From assembly GCA_026415505.1 (NCBI GenBank), contig JAOAGY010000030.1, positions 1 to 34,718 of the forward strand: a DNA stretch of 34,718 nt, written 5' to 3'. Below, piece after piece: positions 17,582-26,423 of this stretch (its first letter is position 1; each line of letters starts with the position of its first letter). The position numbers were made by a program, and so were the translations under genes. The stretch comes from Chlorobiota bacterium. GTDB lineage: Bacteria > Bacteroidota > Ignavibacteria > Kapaibacteriales > NICIL-2. The notes beneath the pieces are model-generated. The model had not been told where the DNA came from. It saw nothing but the letters and a program-made list of their open reading frames with translations, and ran no database searches.

Positions 17582-19405
17582 ATGCGAGCGACGATCGTTA
17601 CAGCGTGTGTCAGTATTGTCGTTGCTGCCGGCTTGTGGGCGCAGCACGCACCGGCGCCGAATCCACCGTATGCGGTTCCTTCGGGTAGCGACGCCGTTCG
17701 CCCGGCGCTACCGCAGGCGCAGCAGCTCTACAGCCACGGCGATCCGACGCCGGAAGAACAGCTCATGCTCGAATACATCAACCGTGCGCGCGCCAATCCT
17801 CCTGCCGAAGGCGATCGGCTTGCGACGACGACCGATCCGGATGTCCGCCAGTCGTACCAATATTTCAGCGTGGATCTGAACAAGGTGCGATCGGATTTTC
17901 AAGGTTATCCGGCGCGTCCACCGCTGGCGTTCCATCCGCAGCTCATTCAAGCGGCGCGGCTCCACAGCCAGGACATGCAGCGCAACGACTTTCAAGACCA
18001 CATTGGCTCCGACGGCAGCACACCCGGACAGCGACTCCAACGTGTTGGTTACACCGCCAGTTCGTATGGCGAGAACGTCTTTGCGTATGCCAACAGCATG
18101 TGGCATGCGCACTGCGGCTTCAACGTGGATTGGGGCGCCGACAACCAACAAACGCTCGGTCATCGGCGCAACATCATGAACTTCGACGGCTCGGTCATCT
18201 ACACCGAAATCGGTATCGGGGTCGTTCAGGACAACAATCCCTCGACGAGGGTCGGCCCGTACATCGTCACACAGGATTTCGGTCGGGGAAGCCAGGTGTA
18301 CATCCTCGGCGTGGTCTATCGCGACCGCAATGGCAACGGTTTCTACGACATCGGCGAGGGACTCGCTGGCGTGACGATCACGCCGTCGCGTGGCAACTAC
18401 TACGCCGTGACCTCTACATCGGGTGGATATGCGATTCCGGTCACAGGGCTGACCGGTTCGATCACGCTTACGGCGCAAGGTGCCGGTATTGTCGCATCGA
18501 AGACGGTGACGCTCTCGGGCGTCAACGTGAAGGTGGATTTTACGCAAGACGTCGCGCCCGTGCCACTGCCGCTTTCGCCTGATTATGCGACGACCATTGG
18601 CGACACAACGGCTGTTCAGCTTGTCTGGCGAAGCATTCCGCAGGCGCAGCGCTATCACTTGCAAGTCTCGAGCGATTCGTCGTTTTCAACGCTGATTGTC
18701 AATGATACAACCCTTCGCGATACCTCATACACTCTCCGCTCGCTGCGGAATCGGCAGTCGTACTACTGGCGCGTGCGCGGTCGGCATGCGACGCTCGGCT
18801 GGAGCGATTTCTCCGCAGCGATGCGTTTCGATGTAGCGCTGCCACTCCAGGTGCCGACGCTCTACGAGCCTGGCGATACGGTTGCGCTCGATGGCGGTCC
18901 GATTCGCTTCCGCTGGTCATCGGTCGGCGAGGAGGTCGATTCCTACTGGATCGAGGTCGTCAGCGACACCGACACCTACGAACTCGTCTTCGATTCGACC
19001 GCCGACACCGATACCGTGCTCGTTGTACAGAACCCTCAGCAATACTTCGAAGTGGGGCGTACGTACTATTGGCATGTGACGGTGTACGCATTGACAGGCT
19101 TTGTTACGACGCCGTGGAAACGGTTTCTCACGATTCGTTCGGCAAGTGTTGCCGGCGACGAACGCCGTATTCCGAGCCGTGTGTGGTACGATGCCGCACG
19201 CGATGCGATCGTTGTCGCTACATCGCCCGATACCAGCCCGGTAACAGTCTCCATCTACGACATTTGTGGTGCAGTGCGATTGCGGTCGAGTAGTGCCGAT
19301 ACTAACGCCATCGTGCCAGCACAGCAATTACCCGCTGGGGTCTATACTGTCGTCATCGCTGGAAGCGGTGGCATCGAGCGATGCCCGATCATCATCGTCC
19401 GGTGA
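17582..19405 (+). CDS. Secreted CAP (SCP/PR-1)-domain protein with SdrD-like and FN3 domains and a type IX-like sorting tail
   Basis: The protein has 607 residues with a signal peptide (MRATIVTACVSIVVAAGLWA-Q). The CAP domain covers about 55-230: EEQLMLEYINRARANP, RLHSQDMQRNDFQDHIG, SYGENVFAY and LGHRRNIMN, so the His and Glu residues typical of the CAP cavity are present. A carboxypeptidase-regulatory/SdrD-like domain follows (GVVYRDRNGNGFYDIGEGLA), then two FN3-like repeats (YYWRVRGR and YYWHVTVYA). The last 75 residues (VSIYDICGAVRLRS, then LPAGVYTVVIAG, then PIIIVR) match the pattern of type IX secretion C-terminal sorting domains. I infer an extracellular or surface-attached protein; its substrate is unknown. 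The start at 17582 gives a good signal peptide; no strong ribosome site is seen. Confidence 0.85.
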   Translation: MRATIVTACVSIVVAAGLWAQHAPAPNPPYAVPSGSDAVRPALPQAQQLYSHGDPTPEEQLMLEYINRARANPPAEGDRLATTTDPDVRQSYQYFSVDLNKVRSDFQGYPARPPLAFHPQLIQAARLHSQDMQRNDFQDHIGSDGSTPGQRLQRVGYTASSYGENVFAYANSMWHAHCGFNVDWGADNQQTLGHRRNIMNFDGSVIYTEIGIGVVQDNNPSTRVGPYIVTQDFGRGSQVYILGVVYRDRNGNGFYDIGEGLAGVTITPSRGNYYAVTSTSGGYAIPVTGLTGSITLTAQGAGIVASKTVTLSGVNVKVDFTQDVAPVPLPLSPDYATTIGDTTAVQLVWRSIPQAQRYHLQVSSDSSFSTLIVNDTTLRDTSYTLRSLRNRQSYYWRVRGRHATLGWSDFSAAMRFDVALPLQVPTLYEPGDTVALDGGPIRFRWSSVGEEVDSYWIEVVSDTDTYELVFDSTADTDTVLVVQNPQQYFEVGRTYYWHVTVYALTGFVTTPWKRFLTIRSASVAGDERRIPSRVWYDAARDAIVVATSPDTSPVTVSIYDICGAVRLRSSSADTNAIVPAQQLPAGVYTVVIAGSGGIERCPIIIVR

Positions 19406-19589
19406 TCCGGTGGTGAATCTCAGTGGCGACGTCAGCGCAGACGGCGTTGTAGCGGAGGTAGAATGCATCTGCATCGAACACTCCCCGACACAATGCCGAT
19501 GCGAAGAGCTTATGCTATGTCGAATGCGAGGCATTGATTTGGCGACTCAGCAGAGCGAGTCCATGTTTCATTTCATCAGGTGACGTACT

Positions 19590-22313
19590 ATGCAAACGCG
19601 ATACACGGTGACGTTCTTTTCCATCGCAGTTCTTGCTACGCTGCTTGCCACCACAGGCGGCGCAGCATTTGCTTCGTCCGATGTTCGCTCGCCGTCATCG
19701 AGCAGCGAGCGCAAATCCGTTCAGCTCTACCTCTATGCCGCGACAATTGCCGACGGCGACGAGGATGCGGGCATCGATCTGACCAGTCCGGAGGCAGTCA
19801 AAAAGATTCGCATCATCAATCTCGGTCCGGTAGTCAATACACGGTCGTTGGACTACGCACCGACGGTAACCGCCGATGGCAAGACGCTCTATTTCGTGTC
19901 GGATCGCCCGGGGAGTACACCGAACAAGGATGGCGATCCATCCCACGACTTCTGGGCGGCAAAAAAACTGGAAAATCTCGACACGAACTTCTTCCCGCCG
20001 TTCAACATCGATACGCTCCACACCTACGGATTGGAATTGAGCGTCAACACGATCTACAACGAAGGGGTCGCCTCGATCGCAGCCGACCGGCAAACGCTCG
20101 TGTTCACCGGCTGCAACCGTCCCGATGGTTTCGGCGATTGCGACCTCTACATCGTGGACATCGAAGGGGATCGCTGGGGCAAGCCGCGCAACTTGGGTCG
20201 GCAAGTCAACTCCGAATTCTGGGATTCTCAACCCTCTATCACCAGCGACAAATCGCGCATCTATTTTGCCTCGAACCGACCCGGACCCAATGGTGAAGGA
20301 AACATCGACATTTGGTACACCGACTTCGACGAAGAAACCAACCAATGGAAACCCGCACAGAATTTGACAGCGATCAACACACCGGGTACAGATTGGTCGC
20401 CGTTCATCGCGCCGGATAACATCACGCTCTTTTTTGCCTCCAACGGACACAAACCGAATATCGGTGGACTCGATTTCTACTTTGTCAAAAAAACCGGCGT
20501 CGGTGCCGACGGCAAAGACACGTGGTCGAAGCCCGTTCATCTTCCGGCTCCACTGAACACACCAGGTGACGAAAGCTTCCTTTCGATGCCCGCATCGGGC
20601 GATGTGATGTACTTTGCCTCGACGCGGACAGATTTGCCCGGCTACCAGGGTAAACTCGATTTGTTCATGGCGTTCGTGCCGACGTTCTTCCGCGCTGTTC
20701 AGGTGCGCGTGCAAGTCGTCGACGAATGCTCCGGCGAGAACATCCCTGCCACGCTGACCATTCGCAATCCGCTCACCGGACGCGTCGTGCGCGATAGCGT
20801 CACGTTCACCGAGAAAATCAAAGATTTCGTCTTCGGCAACGAGGCGTTCGGCACGAGCAAAGACCCCAATGTGACGATTGACTTGGAGATCGAAGCATCC
20901 AATCCGCAGTACGGCTCGAAAAAAGTGACGCAGCGCATCAGCAAACCGAAAATCACCCGCGATCGCGATGCAGCATCGAAGCCCGACGAATACGACGTCG
21001 TCATTCGCATGGGGCAGCGTCCGGTGCTCGACGCCGACATCGCTCAATCGCAGTACGCCAAGCAGAATCCCAACGATCCGGAGATGCAAAACTTCCGCGG
21101 TTTGGTCATGCGCCAGATCGCGACGATCACGCTCTATCCGCTGCTCAACTACGTGTTCTTCGATGTCGGCTCCAGTGAGATTCCCAAACGCTACATTCTC
21201 TTCCGCAGCCCCGATCAAACAGCAACCTTCACCGACGAACGGATCCCCGGCGGGACGCTCGAAAAGTACTACCACATCCTGAACATCTTCGGCTACCGCA
21301 TGCGGAAGCACCCGAACACGACCATCGAGATCGTCGGCACGACCGACGACATCAATCCGGAAGAAAAACAAGGCGGACTCAAGCTCGCCGAAGCGCGCGC
21401 ACGCAAGGTGTTCAACTACCTGCGCGACATCTGGGGCATCAGCGAAAACCGCATGAAACTGACCTTCCTGACCAGACCGAAACGCCCCTCGAACATGAAA
21501 GATTCGATGGGCATCGAGGAAAATCGTCGCGTGGAAATTCTCTCGGAAGACTGGGAATTGATCAAGCCAATCCTGGACAAAGACCCCAAAGTGGTGCCGC
21601 AACCGGAAACGATGACGTTCGTGCTCAAAAACGGCATCGAGGATAAACTCGTCGCCAAGCGTCGCATCGAAATCAAACGCGGTGACAAGTCGTGGAAGAC
21701 CATCACTACCAAAGGCACGACCGAACCGACCGCCGAATGGGATTGGCAGAACGAAGACGGCGAATATCCCGATTCGACCAGCCGCGTCGGAACGCCCGGT
21801 CCGAAAGTCTCTACGCTCGTGCCGTTCACTGCCAAGCTAATCGTCACCAGCACCAGCGGTCGCGAGTGCGAATCCGATCCGATCACGATTCCGGTCAAGT
21901 ACGTCTCGACCGCCTCGCTCGGTGCCGAGTACGGCGAAGAAAAAACGCTCGAAAAGTACAACCTCATCCTCTTCCCGTTCGATAGTTACGACGCCGGTCC
22001 GCGCAACGAGCGCATTTTGAACGAGTACGTCTTGCCGCGCAGTTTCCCCTCGTCGGAAGTCGAAGTGGTCGGGCATACCGACGTCGTCGGCATGTACGAA
22101 CACAACAAGAAGCTCTCGACGAACCGCGCTGCGACGGTCGAGCGTGCGATCAAGACACGCACACGCGGTGTCAAAACGCTCGTCTCGCGCGGTGTCGGCG
22201 AGGACGATCCGCTCTACGACAACAACTTGCCCGAAGGGCGGTTCTACAACCGTACCGTGCAGATCGTCATCCAAACGCCGCTCAAAGATGCGCAGTTGGA
22301 GTTGACGCGGTAG
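19590..22313 (+). CDS. Exported PD40 beta-propeller protein with two OmpA-like domains
   Basis: The protein has 907 residues with a signal peptide (TVTFFSIAVLATLLATTGGA). Five PD40/WD40-like repeats occupy about 80-360, each with a (T/A)xDxxTLYFxSxRPG-like core, for example TADGKTLYFVSDRPG and TSDKSRIYFASNRPG. A Cna-B-like segment follows near 370. A first OmpA-like domain lies at about 515-650 (YVFFDVGSSEIP ... ENRRVEILSED) and a second at about 790-905 (LFPFDSYDAGPRNE ... VVGHTDVVGM ... NRTVQIVIQ). OmpA-C domains bind peptidoglycan, so I infer an outer-membrane-associated protein gripping the cell wall twice. PD40-OmpA proteins accompany type IX secretion (PorE-like) in this group. The start is set by AGGTGA at 19578-19583, 6 bases before the ATG. 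A terminator follows at 22339. Confidence 0.87.
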   Translation: MQTRYTVTFFSIAVLATLLATTGGAAFASSDVRSPSSSSERKSVQLYLYAATIADGDEDAGIDLTSPEAVKKIRIINLGPVVNTRSLDYAPTVTADGKTLYFVSDRPGSTPNKDGDPSHDFWAAKKLENLDTNFFPPFNIDTLHTYGLELSVNTIYNEGVASIAADRQTLVFTGCNRPDGFGDCDLYIVDIEGDRWGKPRNLGRQVNSEFWDSQPSITSDKSRIYFASNRPGPNGEGNIDIWYTDFDEETNQWKPAQNLTAINTPGTDWSPFIAPDNITLFFASNGHKPNIGGLDFYFVKKTGVGADGKDTWSKPVHLPAPLNTPGDESFLSMPASGDVMYFASTRTDLPGYQGKLDLFMAFVPTFFRAVQVRVQVVDECSGENIPATLTIRNPLTGRVVRDSVTFTEKIKDFVFGNEAFGTSKDPNVTIDLEIEASNPQYGSKKVTQRISKPKITRDRDAASKPDEYDVVIRMGQRPVLDADIAQSQYAKQNPNDPEMQNFRGLVMRQIATITLYPLLNYVFFDVGSSEIPKRYILFRSPDQTATFTDERIPGGTLEKYYHILNIFGYRMRKHPNTTIEIVGTTDDINPEEKQGGLKLAEARARKVFNYLRDIWGISENRMKLTFLTRPKRPSNMKDSMGIEENRRVEILSEDWELIKPILDKDPKVVPQPETMTFVLKNGIEDKLVAKRRIEIKRGDKSWKTITTKGTTEPTAEWDWQNEDGEYPDSTSRVGTPGPKVSTLVPFTAKLIVTSTSGRECESDPITIPVKYVSTASLGAEYGEEKTLEKYNLILFPFDSYDAGPRNERILNEYVLPRSFPSSEVEVVGHTDVVGMYEHNKKLSTNRAATVERAIKTRTRGVKTLVSRGVGEDDPLYDNNLPEGRFYNRTVQIVIQTPLKDAQLELTR

Positions 22314-22338
22314 CGATCGGAGAACGCAAGCAGTTTCG

Positions 22339-22379
22339 GGCACCGGTTCGCCGCACGTGCGTCCGGTGCCATGTTTTTT
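22339..22379 (+). terminator. Intrinsic terminator after the PD40/OmpA gene
   Basis: GGCACCGG (22339-22346) pairs with CCGGTGCC (22363-22370). The 16-base loop contains its own palindrome CGCACGTGCG, and ATGTTTTTT follows directly. It begins 26 bases after the stop of the upstream gene and ends 21 bases before the next ATG, so it should separate the two transcripts at least partly. Confidence 0.8.
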
Positions 22380-22400
22380 CACTCATTCATCGGAGGAACG

Positions 22401-22916
22401 ATGAACGCATTTCCACGGATGCTCGCAGCGATTGCTGCTGCGGCTATTGTTTCGACGGTCGGTGCATGGGCGCAGGTGGGAACGTCCGGCGCCGAAAAAG
22501 GCAAGCCCGATCCGCGCATCAAAGCAGCGCTCGACGAGGCGGAGATCAAGTACTCGATCGACAAAGATGGCGATTACCGCGTCATCAATCGCATCGACAG
22601 CAACCGCACGCAATTGGCATGGGTGGTGTCGCGCACGTCGAGCTTCGGCAAAATCGAGGTGCGCGATGTGCTCTCGATCGCCTACAAAACGAGCGGCGAA
22701 CTGCCGCCGCGCTTGATGCAACGCTTGCTCGAAGCGAACAATCGTACCAAGATCGGTGCGTGGGCAGTGCAGCGCGAGGGCGACCAAACGATCGTGCTGT
22801 TCAGAACGCAAGTCTCAGCCGATGCCGGCGCGCTGCCGCTGCTGCACGCGATTCTGGCAGTGACGATCACTGCCGATGCGCTCGAAAACGAGCTGCTCGG
22901 CAGCGACGACTACTAA
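22401..22916 (+). CDS. Exported YbjN-like (type III chaperone-fold) protein
   Basis: The protein has 171 residues with a signal peptide (MNAFPRMLAAIAAAAIVSTVGAWAQ). The mature part resembles YbjN/type III secretion chaperone-like domains: EAEIKYSIDKDGDYRVI, a middle hydrophobic strand, LPPRLMQRLLEANNRTKIGAW, then REGDQTIVLFRTQV and a final helix with ITADALENELLG. YbjN-family proteins are usually cytoplasmic, so export is unusual. Function is unknown. GGAGG at 22392-22396 sits 4 bases before the ATG and fixes the start. It follows the terminator at 22339 and ends 63 bases before the helicase gene, so it may form its own unit or lead into the defence island. Confidence 0.65.
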   Translation: MNAFPRMLAAIAAAAIVSTVGAWAQVGTSGAEKGKPDPRIKAALDEAEIKYSIDKDGDYRVINRIDSNRTQLAWVVSRTSSFGKIEVRDVLSIAYKTSGELPPRLMQRLLEANNRTKIGAWAVQREGDQTIVLFRTQVSADAGALPLLHAILAVTITADALENELLGSDDY

Positions 22917-22979
22917 AGGAAACTCGCTGCCGTACCATCGTTGCTTGTCGTTGACTGTCGCACCGTGTACACCGATGCC

Positions 22980-25900
22980 ATGACAGAGTTTCCGTTTGCC
23001 GTTGGCGATGTGCTCGCCGGCGACTTCTGGCCTGAACCGGTGCGGGTGGTCGCCATCCACCCCATCGGCGACGGTGTGAAGATCGAAGCAGTCGGCATTG
23101 AGCACAGACAGTTTTACGAACGCTGCCTCGACCCGTCGGATGTAGCCCGCGTGCGCCGTGTCACGCTCCAGCAGCGCGATTTCGCCGGCAACGCGGAAGC
23201 GTTTTTCCTTGCTGTCGAAGCCCAGCGCATTCGCAACGCCCATCAGTTCGATCCGCTGCTGGCGGTCAACATTTCGCAGGTGGACCCCTTGCCGCACCAG
23301 ATCGAGGCGGTCTATCACGTCATGCTCAAGCGCTCTCCCTTGCGCTTTTTGCTCGCCGACGACCCCGGCGCCGGCAAAACCATCATGACCGGCTTGCTGC
23401 TCAAGGAGCTCAAATACCGCGGCCTTGTCGAACGCACGCTCATCGTCGTGCCCGGTCATCTCAAAGACCAATGGCTGCGCGAAATGAAAGAACGCTTCGG
23501 CGAAACCTTCGCGATCGCCGATCGCAGCATGGTCAATGCCAACTGGGGGCACAACATCTGGAACGACCAGCCGCAACTGATCACCTCGATGGATTTCGCC
23601 AAACAAAAAGAAGTCCGCGACATCCTCGAAACCGTTCACTGGGACCTGGTCATCGTTGACGAAGCGCACAAGCTGGCTGCCTGGAGCTACGGGCGCGACA
23701 TCAAAAAAACCGACCGCTACCGCCTCGGCGAAGTGCTCTCCCGAACGAGCGCCTTTTTGCTTTTCCTGACCGCCACGCCGCACCGTGGCGATACGGAAAA
23801 CTTCCGCCTCTTTCTCGACCTGCTCCAACCGGGCATGTTCGCCACTGCCGAGCTGCTCGGTGAATCGCTCCAGAACCGCGACAACCCGCTCTTGCTGCGC
23901 CGACTCAAAGAAGACCTCAAGGATTTCCACGGGCGACCGCTCTTCCCGCCGCGGCGTGTCGTCACGCGAATCTACCGACTCAACGACGCCGAAAAACAGC
24001 TCTACAACGAGGTGACCGCATACGTCGAGCAATACTACAACAAAGCGCTGACGACCGACAAACGCAACGTCGCCTTTGCGCTGCTCATCCTGCAGCGCCG
24101 CATGGCATCGAGCGTCCGCGCAGTGCGCCGCTCGCTCGAACGCCGCAAAAAACGACTCGAAGAACTGCTCCAGATCGGCACGTGGATGGCGGAAGGAGGG
24201 CAATTCGACGAAGACGCCCTCGAGGACGCACCCGAAGCCGAACGCCTCGCCAAAGAACAAGAGCTGCTCGAACGCCTCACCGCCGCCGAAACGCGCGAGG
24301 AACTGCAAGCAGAAATCGAAAAGCTCGACAAGCTCATCGCCCTGGCACGCCAGGCTGAACGCGGAGAAATCGAAACCAAACTCAACGAACTCCGCGCCGT
24401 CATCAGCGACGAGCGCATCCAGCAAACGGGCGAAAAAATGCTCGTCTTCACCGAATCCAAAGACACGCTCGACTACCTGGCTGAAAAACTCCGCGCCTGG
24501 GGCTATTCGGTGGTCACTCTCCACGGAGGCATGAACCTCGACGACCGCATCCGCTCCGAACACGACTTTCGCCACAACGCCCAAGTGATGATCTCCACCG
24601 AAGCCGGTGGCGAAGGCATCAATTTGCAGTTCTGCTCGCTGATGGTCAACTACGACCTGCCGTGGAATCCCAATCGGCTCGAACAACGCATGGGACGCAT
24701 CCACCGCTACGGACAGCAAAAACAAGTGCACATCTACAACCTCGTCGCACGCGACACGCGCGAAGGCATGGTCCTCACAGCATTGTTCGATAAGCTCGAA
24801 CGCATTCGAGAGGCTTACGGAACCGATCGCGTCTTCGACGTCGTCGGTCAGGTGTTGGCAGGGCGAAGCCTCAAAGACCTCATCGTGGATGCTATCGCCA
24901 ACCGCCGCAGTATGGATGAAATCGTCCGAGACATCGAAGCAGTACCCGACAAGGACGCAATCGAGAAAGTGCGCCAGGCGTCGCTCGAAGCACTCGCCAC
25001 ACGACACATCGACCTCACCCGCATCCTCGGCGAAGACCGACGCGCCCGCGAACAACGGCTCGTGCCCGAATACATCGAAAGCTTCGTCCAGCGCGCATGC
25101 ACGTATCTCGACGTTACCATCCAACAGCGTACCGATGGCTTCTGGCGCATAGCCTCGATCCCCTCCTGGCTCCGAAACGTCCCGAAAGACTTCGAACACC
25201 GCTACGGTCCGGTTCATTCTGCCTACACCAAAATCGCCTTCGACAAAACCGCCGCACGCCGCGCACAAGCGGAGTTCGTCGCGCCCGGACATCCCCTGCT
25301 CGAAGCAATCGTCGAGCATATATCGAACCACTGCAGCGCCGATCTCCAGCGCGGCGCCACTTTTGCCGATCCCGGCGGTCGCTACGACGGTCTGCTCTGG
25401 TTCGTCCTCGGCGAGATTCGCGACGGCTGGGATCGGATCGCCGGTCGGCGCCTGTTCTGCCTCTATCAGCCTGCCGACGGCAGCCCCATCACCGCACTCG
25501 ATAGCAGCGTGCTGTGGGACCTGAAACCGACCGACAACCCGATGCCGCAACCCACGACCGCCTCCGAAGACGAGCTGACTTCCTTCGTCCTCGATCGCCT
25601 CCTTTTGCCCTACCGTGAGCAACTGCTCCAGCAACGCCAGCGCGAAGCCGAGATCATACGCAAGTACGGATTGCGCTCGCTCGATCAAGCAATCGCTGAA
25701 TCGGAATCGAAACTCCTCGACTACGAGACCCGCCGCGCCAAAGGCGAATCGCTGCCCGATGTCGAACTCAACAACGAACAACACCGAAAACAAAAACTGC
25801 TCGCCCGCAAAGAGGCTCTCGAGAAAGACATCCGCCTGCGAACGAGCCTCCTGCGGATTCCCCCGACTATTCTCGGCGTGGCGCGTGTGGTCCCCGACGA

Positions 25901-26297
25901 GGTGCCGACGCCGGAGATGCGCTCCGATGCCGAAATCGAAGCCGTCGGCATGCGCGTGGCGATGGACTACGAACGCCAGCAGGGACGCACTCCGCTCGAT
26001 GTCTCCAAAGAAAATCTCGGCTACGACATCCGCTCGACCGCGCCCGATGGCTCGGTGCGCTACATCGAGGTCAAAGCCCGTGCAACGACCGGCTCGATCG
26101 CTCTGACTCCCAACGAGTGGTATATGGCGCAACGCTTCGGCGATGAATACTGGCTCTACGTCGTCGAACATGCCGCCACCACCCCGCAGCTCTACACCAT
26201 CGAAAATCCGAGCCAGAATCTCCAGGCGCAACCCGTCTTCGATCTGGTACGCTACGTCGTGACCGACTGGAAAGAAACTTCTCGCCCCTCATCGTAG
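22980..26297 (+). CDS. SNF2/RapA-type helicase with C-terminal DUF3883 domain (defence island)
   Basis: The protein has 1105 residues. The superfamily 2 core begins with PHQIEAVYHVM. Walker A is DPGAGKT (128-134, the usual 'DE-GLGKT' here being DDPGAGKT), followed by DEAH (227-230) and TATPHRGD (264-271). A charged coiled coil covers about 370-470, and the second RecA domain ends in RMGRIHRYGQ (about 570-579). Near 1014 a DUF3883 domain starts (GYDIRSTAPDGSVRYIEVKA, then NEWYMAQRFGDEYWLYVV). Its E1030-x-K1032 could be part of a nuclease-like fold. Related large helicases (DrmD in DISARM class 1) translocate on phage DNA in defence systems. The gene is followed 126 bases later by the DUF1156 methylase. 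I start at the ATG at 22980; a TTG at 22941 is less likely. Confidence 0.88.
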   Translation: MTEFPFAVGDVLAGDFWPEPVRVVAIHPIGDGVKIEAVGIEHRQFYERCLDPSDVARVRRVTLQQRDFAGNAEAFFLAVEAQRIRNAHQFDPLLAVNISQVDPLPHQIEAVYHVMLKRSPLRFLLADDPGAGKTIMTGLLLKELKYRGLVERTLIVVPGHLKDQWLREMKERFGETFAIADRSMVNANWGHNIWNDQPQLITSMDFAKQKEVRDILETVHWDLVIVDEAHKLAAWSYGRDIKKTDRYRLGEVLSRTSAFLLFLTATPHRGDTENFRLFLDLLQPGMFATAELLGESLQNRDNPLLLRRLKEDLKDFHGRPLFPPRRVVTRIYRLNDAEKQLYNEVTAYVEQYYNKALTTDKRNVAFALLILQRRMASSVRAVRRSLERRKKRLEELLQIGTWMAEGGQFDEDALEDAPEAERLAKEQELLERLTAAETREELQAEIEKLDKLIALARQAERGEIETKLNELRAVISDERIQQTGEKMLVFTESKDTLDYLAEKLRAWGYSVVTLHGGMNLDDRIRSEHDFRHNAQVMISTEAGGEGINLQFCSLMVNYDLPWNPNRLEQRMGRIHRYGQQKQVHIYNLVARDTREGMVLTALFDKLERIREAYGTDRVFDVVGQVLAGRSLKDLIVDAIANRRSMDEIVRDIEAVPDKDAIEKVRQASLEALATRHIDLTRILGEDRRAREQRLVPEYIESFVQRACTYLDVTIQQRTDGFWRIASIPSWLRNVPKDFEHRYGPVHSAYTKIAFDKTAARRAQAEFVAPGHPLLEAIVEHISNHCSADLQRGATFADPGGRYDGLLWFVLGEIRDGWDRIAGRRLFCLYQPADGSPITALDSSVLWDLKPTDNPMPQPTTASEDELTSFVLDRLLLPYREQLLQQRQREAEIIRKYGLRSLDQAIAESESKLLDYETRRAKGESLPDVELNNEQHRKQKLLARKEALEKDIRLRTSLLRIPPTILGVARVVPDEVPTPEMRSDAEIEAVGMRVAMDYERQQGRTPLDVSKENLGYDIRSTAPDGSVRYIEVKARATTGSIALTPNEWYMAQRFGDEYWLYVVEHAATTPQLYTIENPSQNLQAQPVFDLVRYVVTDWKETSRPSS

Positions 26298-26308
26298 CAG
26301 CGCGCTCG

Positions 26309-26343
26309 TTTGTAATTTGTGATTTGTGCAATTTGTAATTTGC
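26309..26343. repeat. AT-rich TTTGTaA / TTTGTgA reiterated repeat
   Basis: The 35 bases between the helicase stop and the methylase start repeat the unit (A)ATTTGT(A/G) four times with small changes, in otherwise G+C-rich surroundings. Nothing coding is visible here. It may be part of a dispersed intergenic repeat, or an AT-rich promoter element for the methylase gene. Confidence 0.5.
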
Positions 26344-26423
26344 AGCAGTGGGAAAGCGTGCACACGCATTGCATGCGCCCTGCGGTCGGTTTCTTCACTG
26401 CACACGCTCCAACATCGAAAACC

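Noticed and set aside
19695-21602. 635-codon open frame on the minus strand opposite the PD40/OmpA gene
   Set aside because: An antisense shadow caused by codon bias; the protein would be of low complexity and matches no family.
22815-26231. Very long open frame on the minus strand opposite the helicase gene (over 1,100 codons)
   Set aside because: It mirrors the helicase codons, has no recognisable domain or ribosome site, and the plus strand carries all the helicase motifs.
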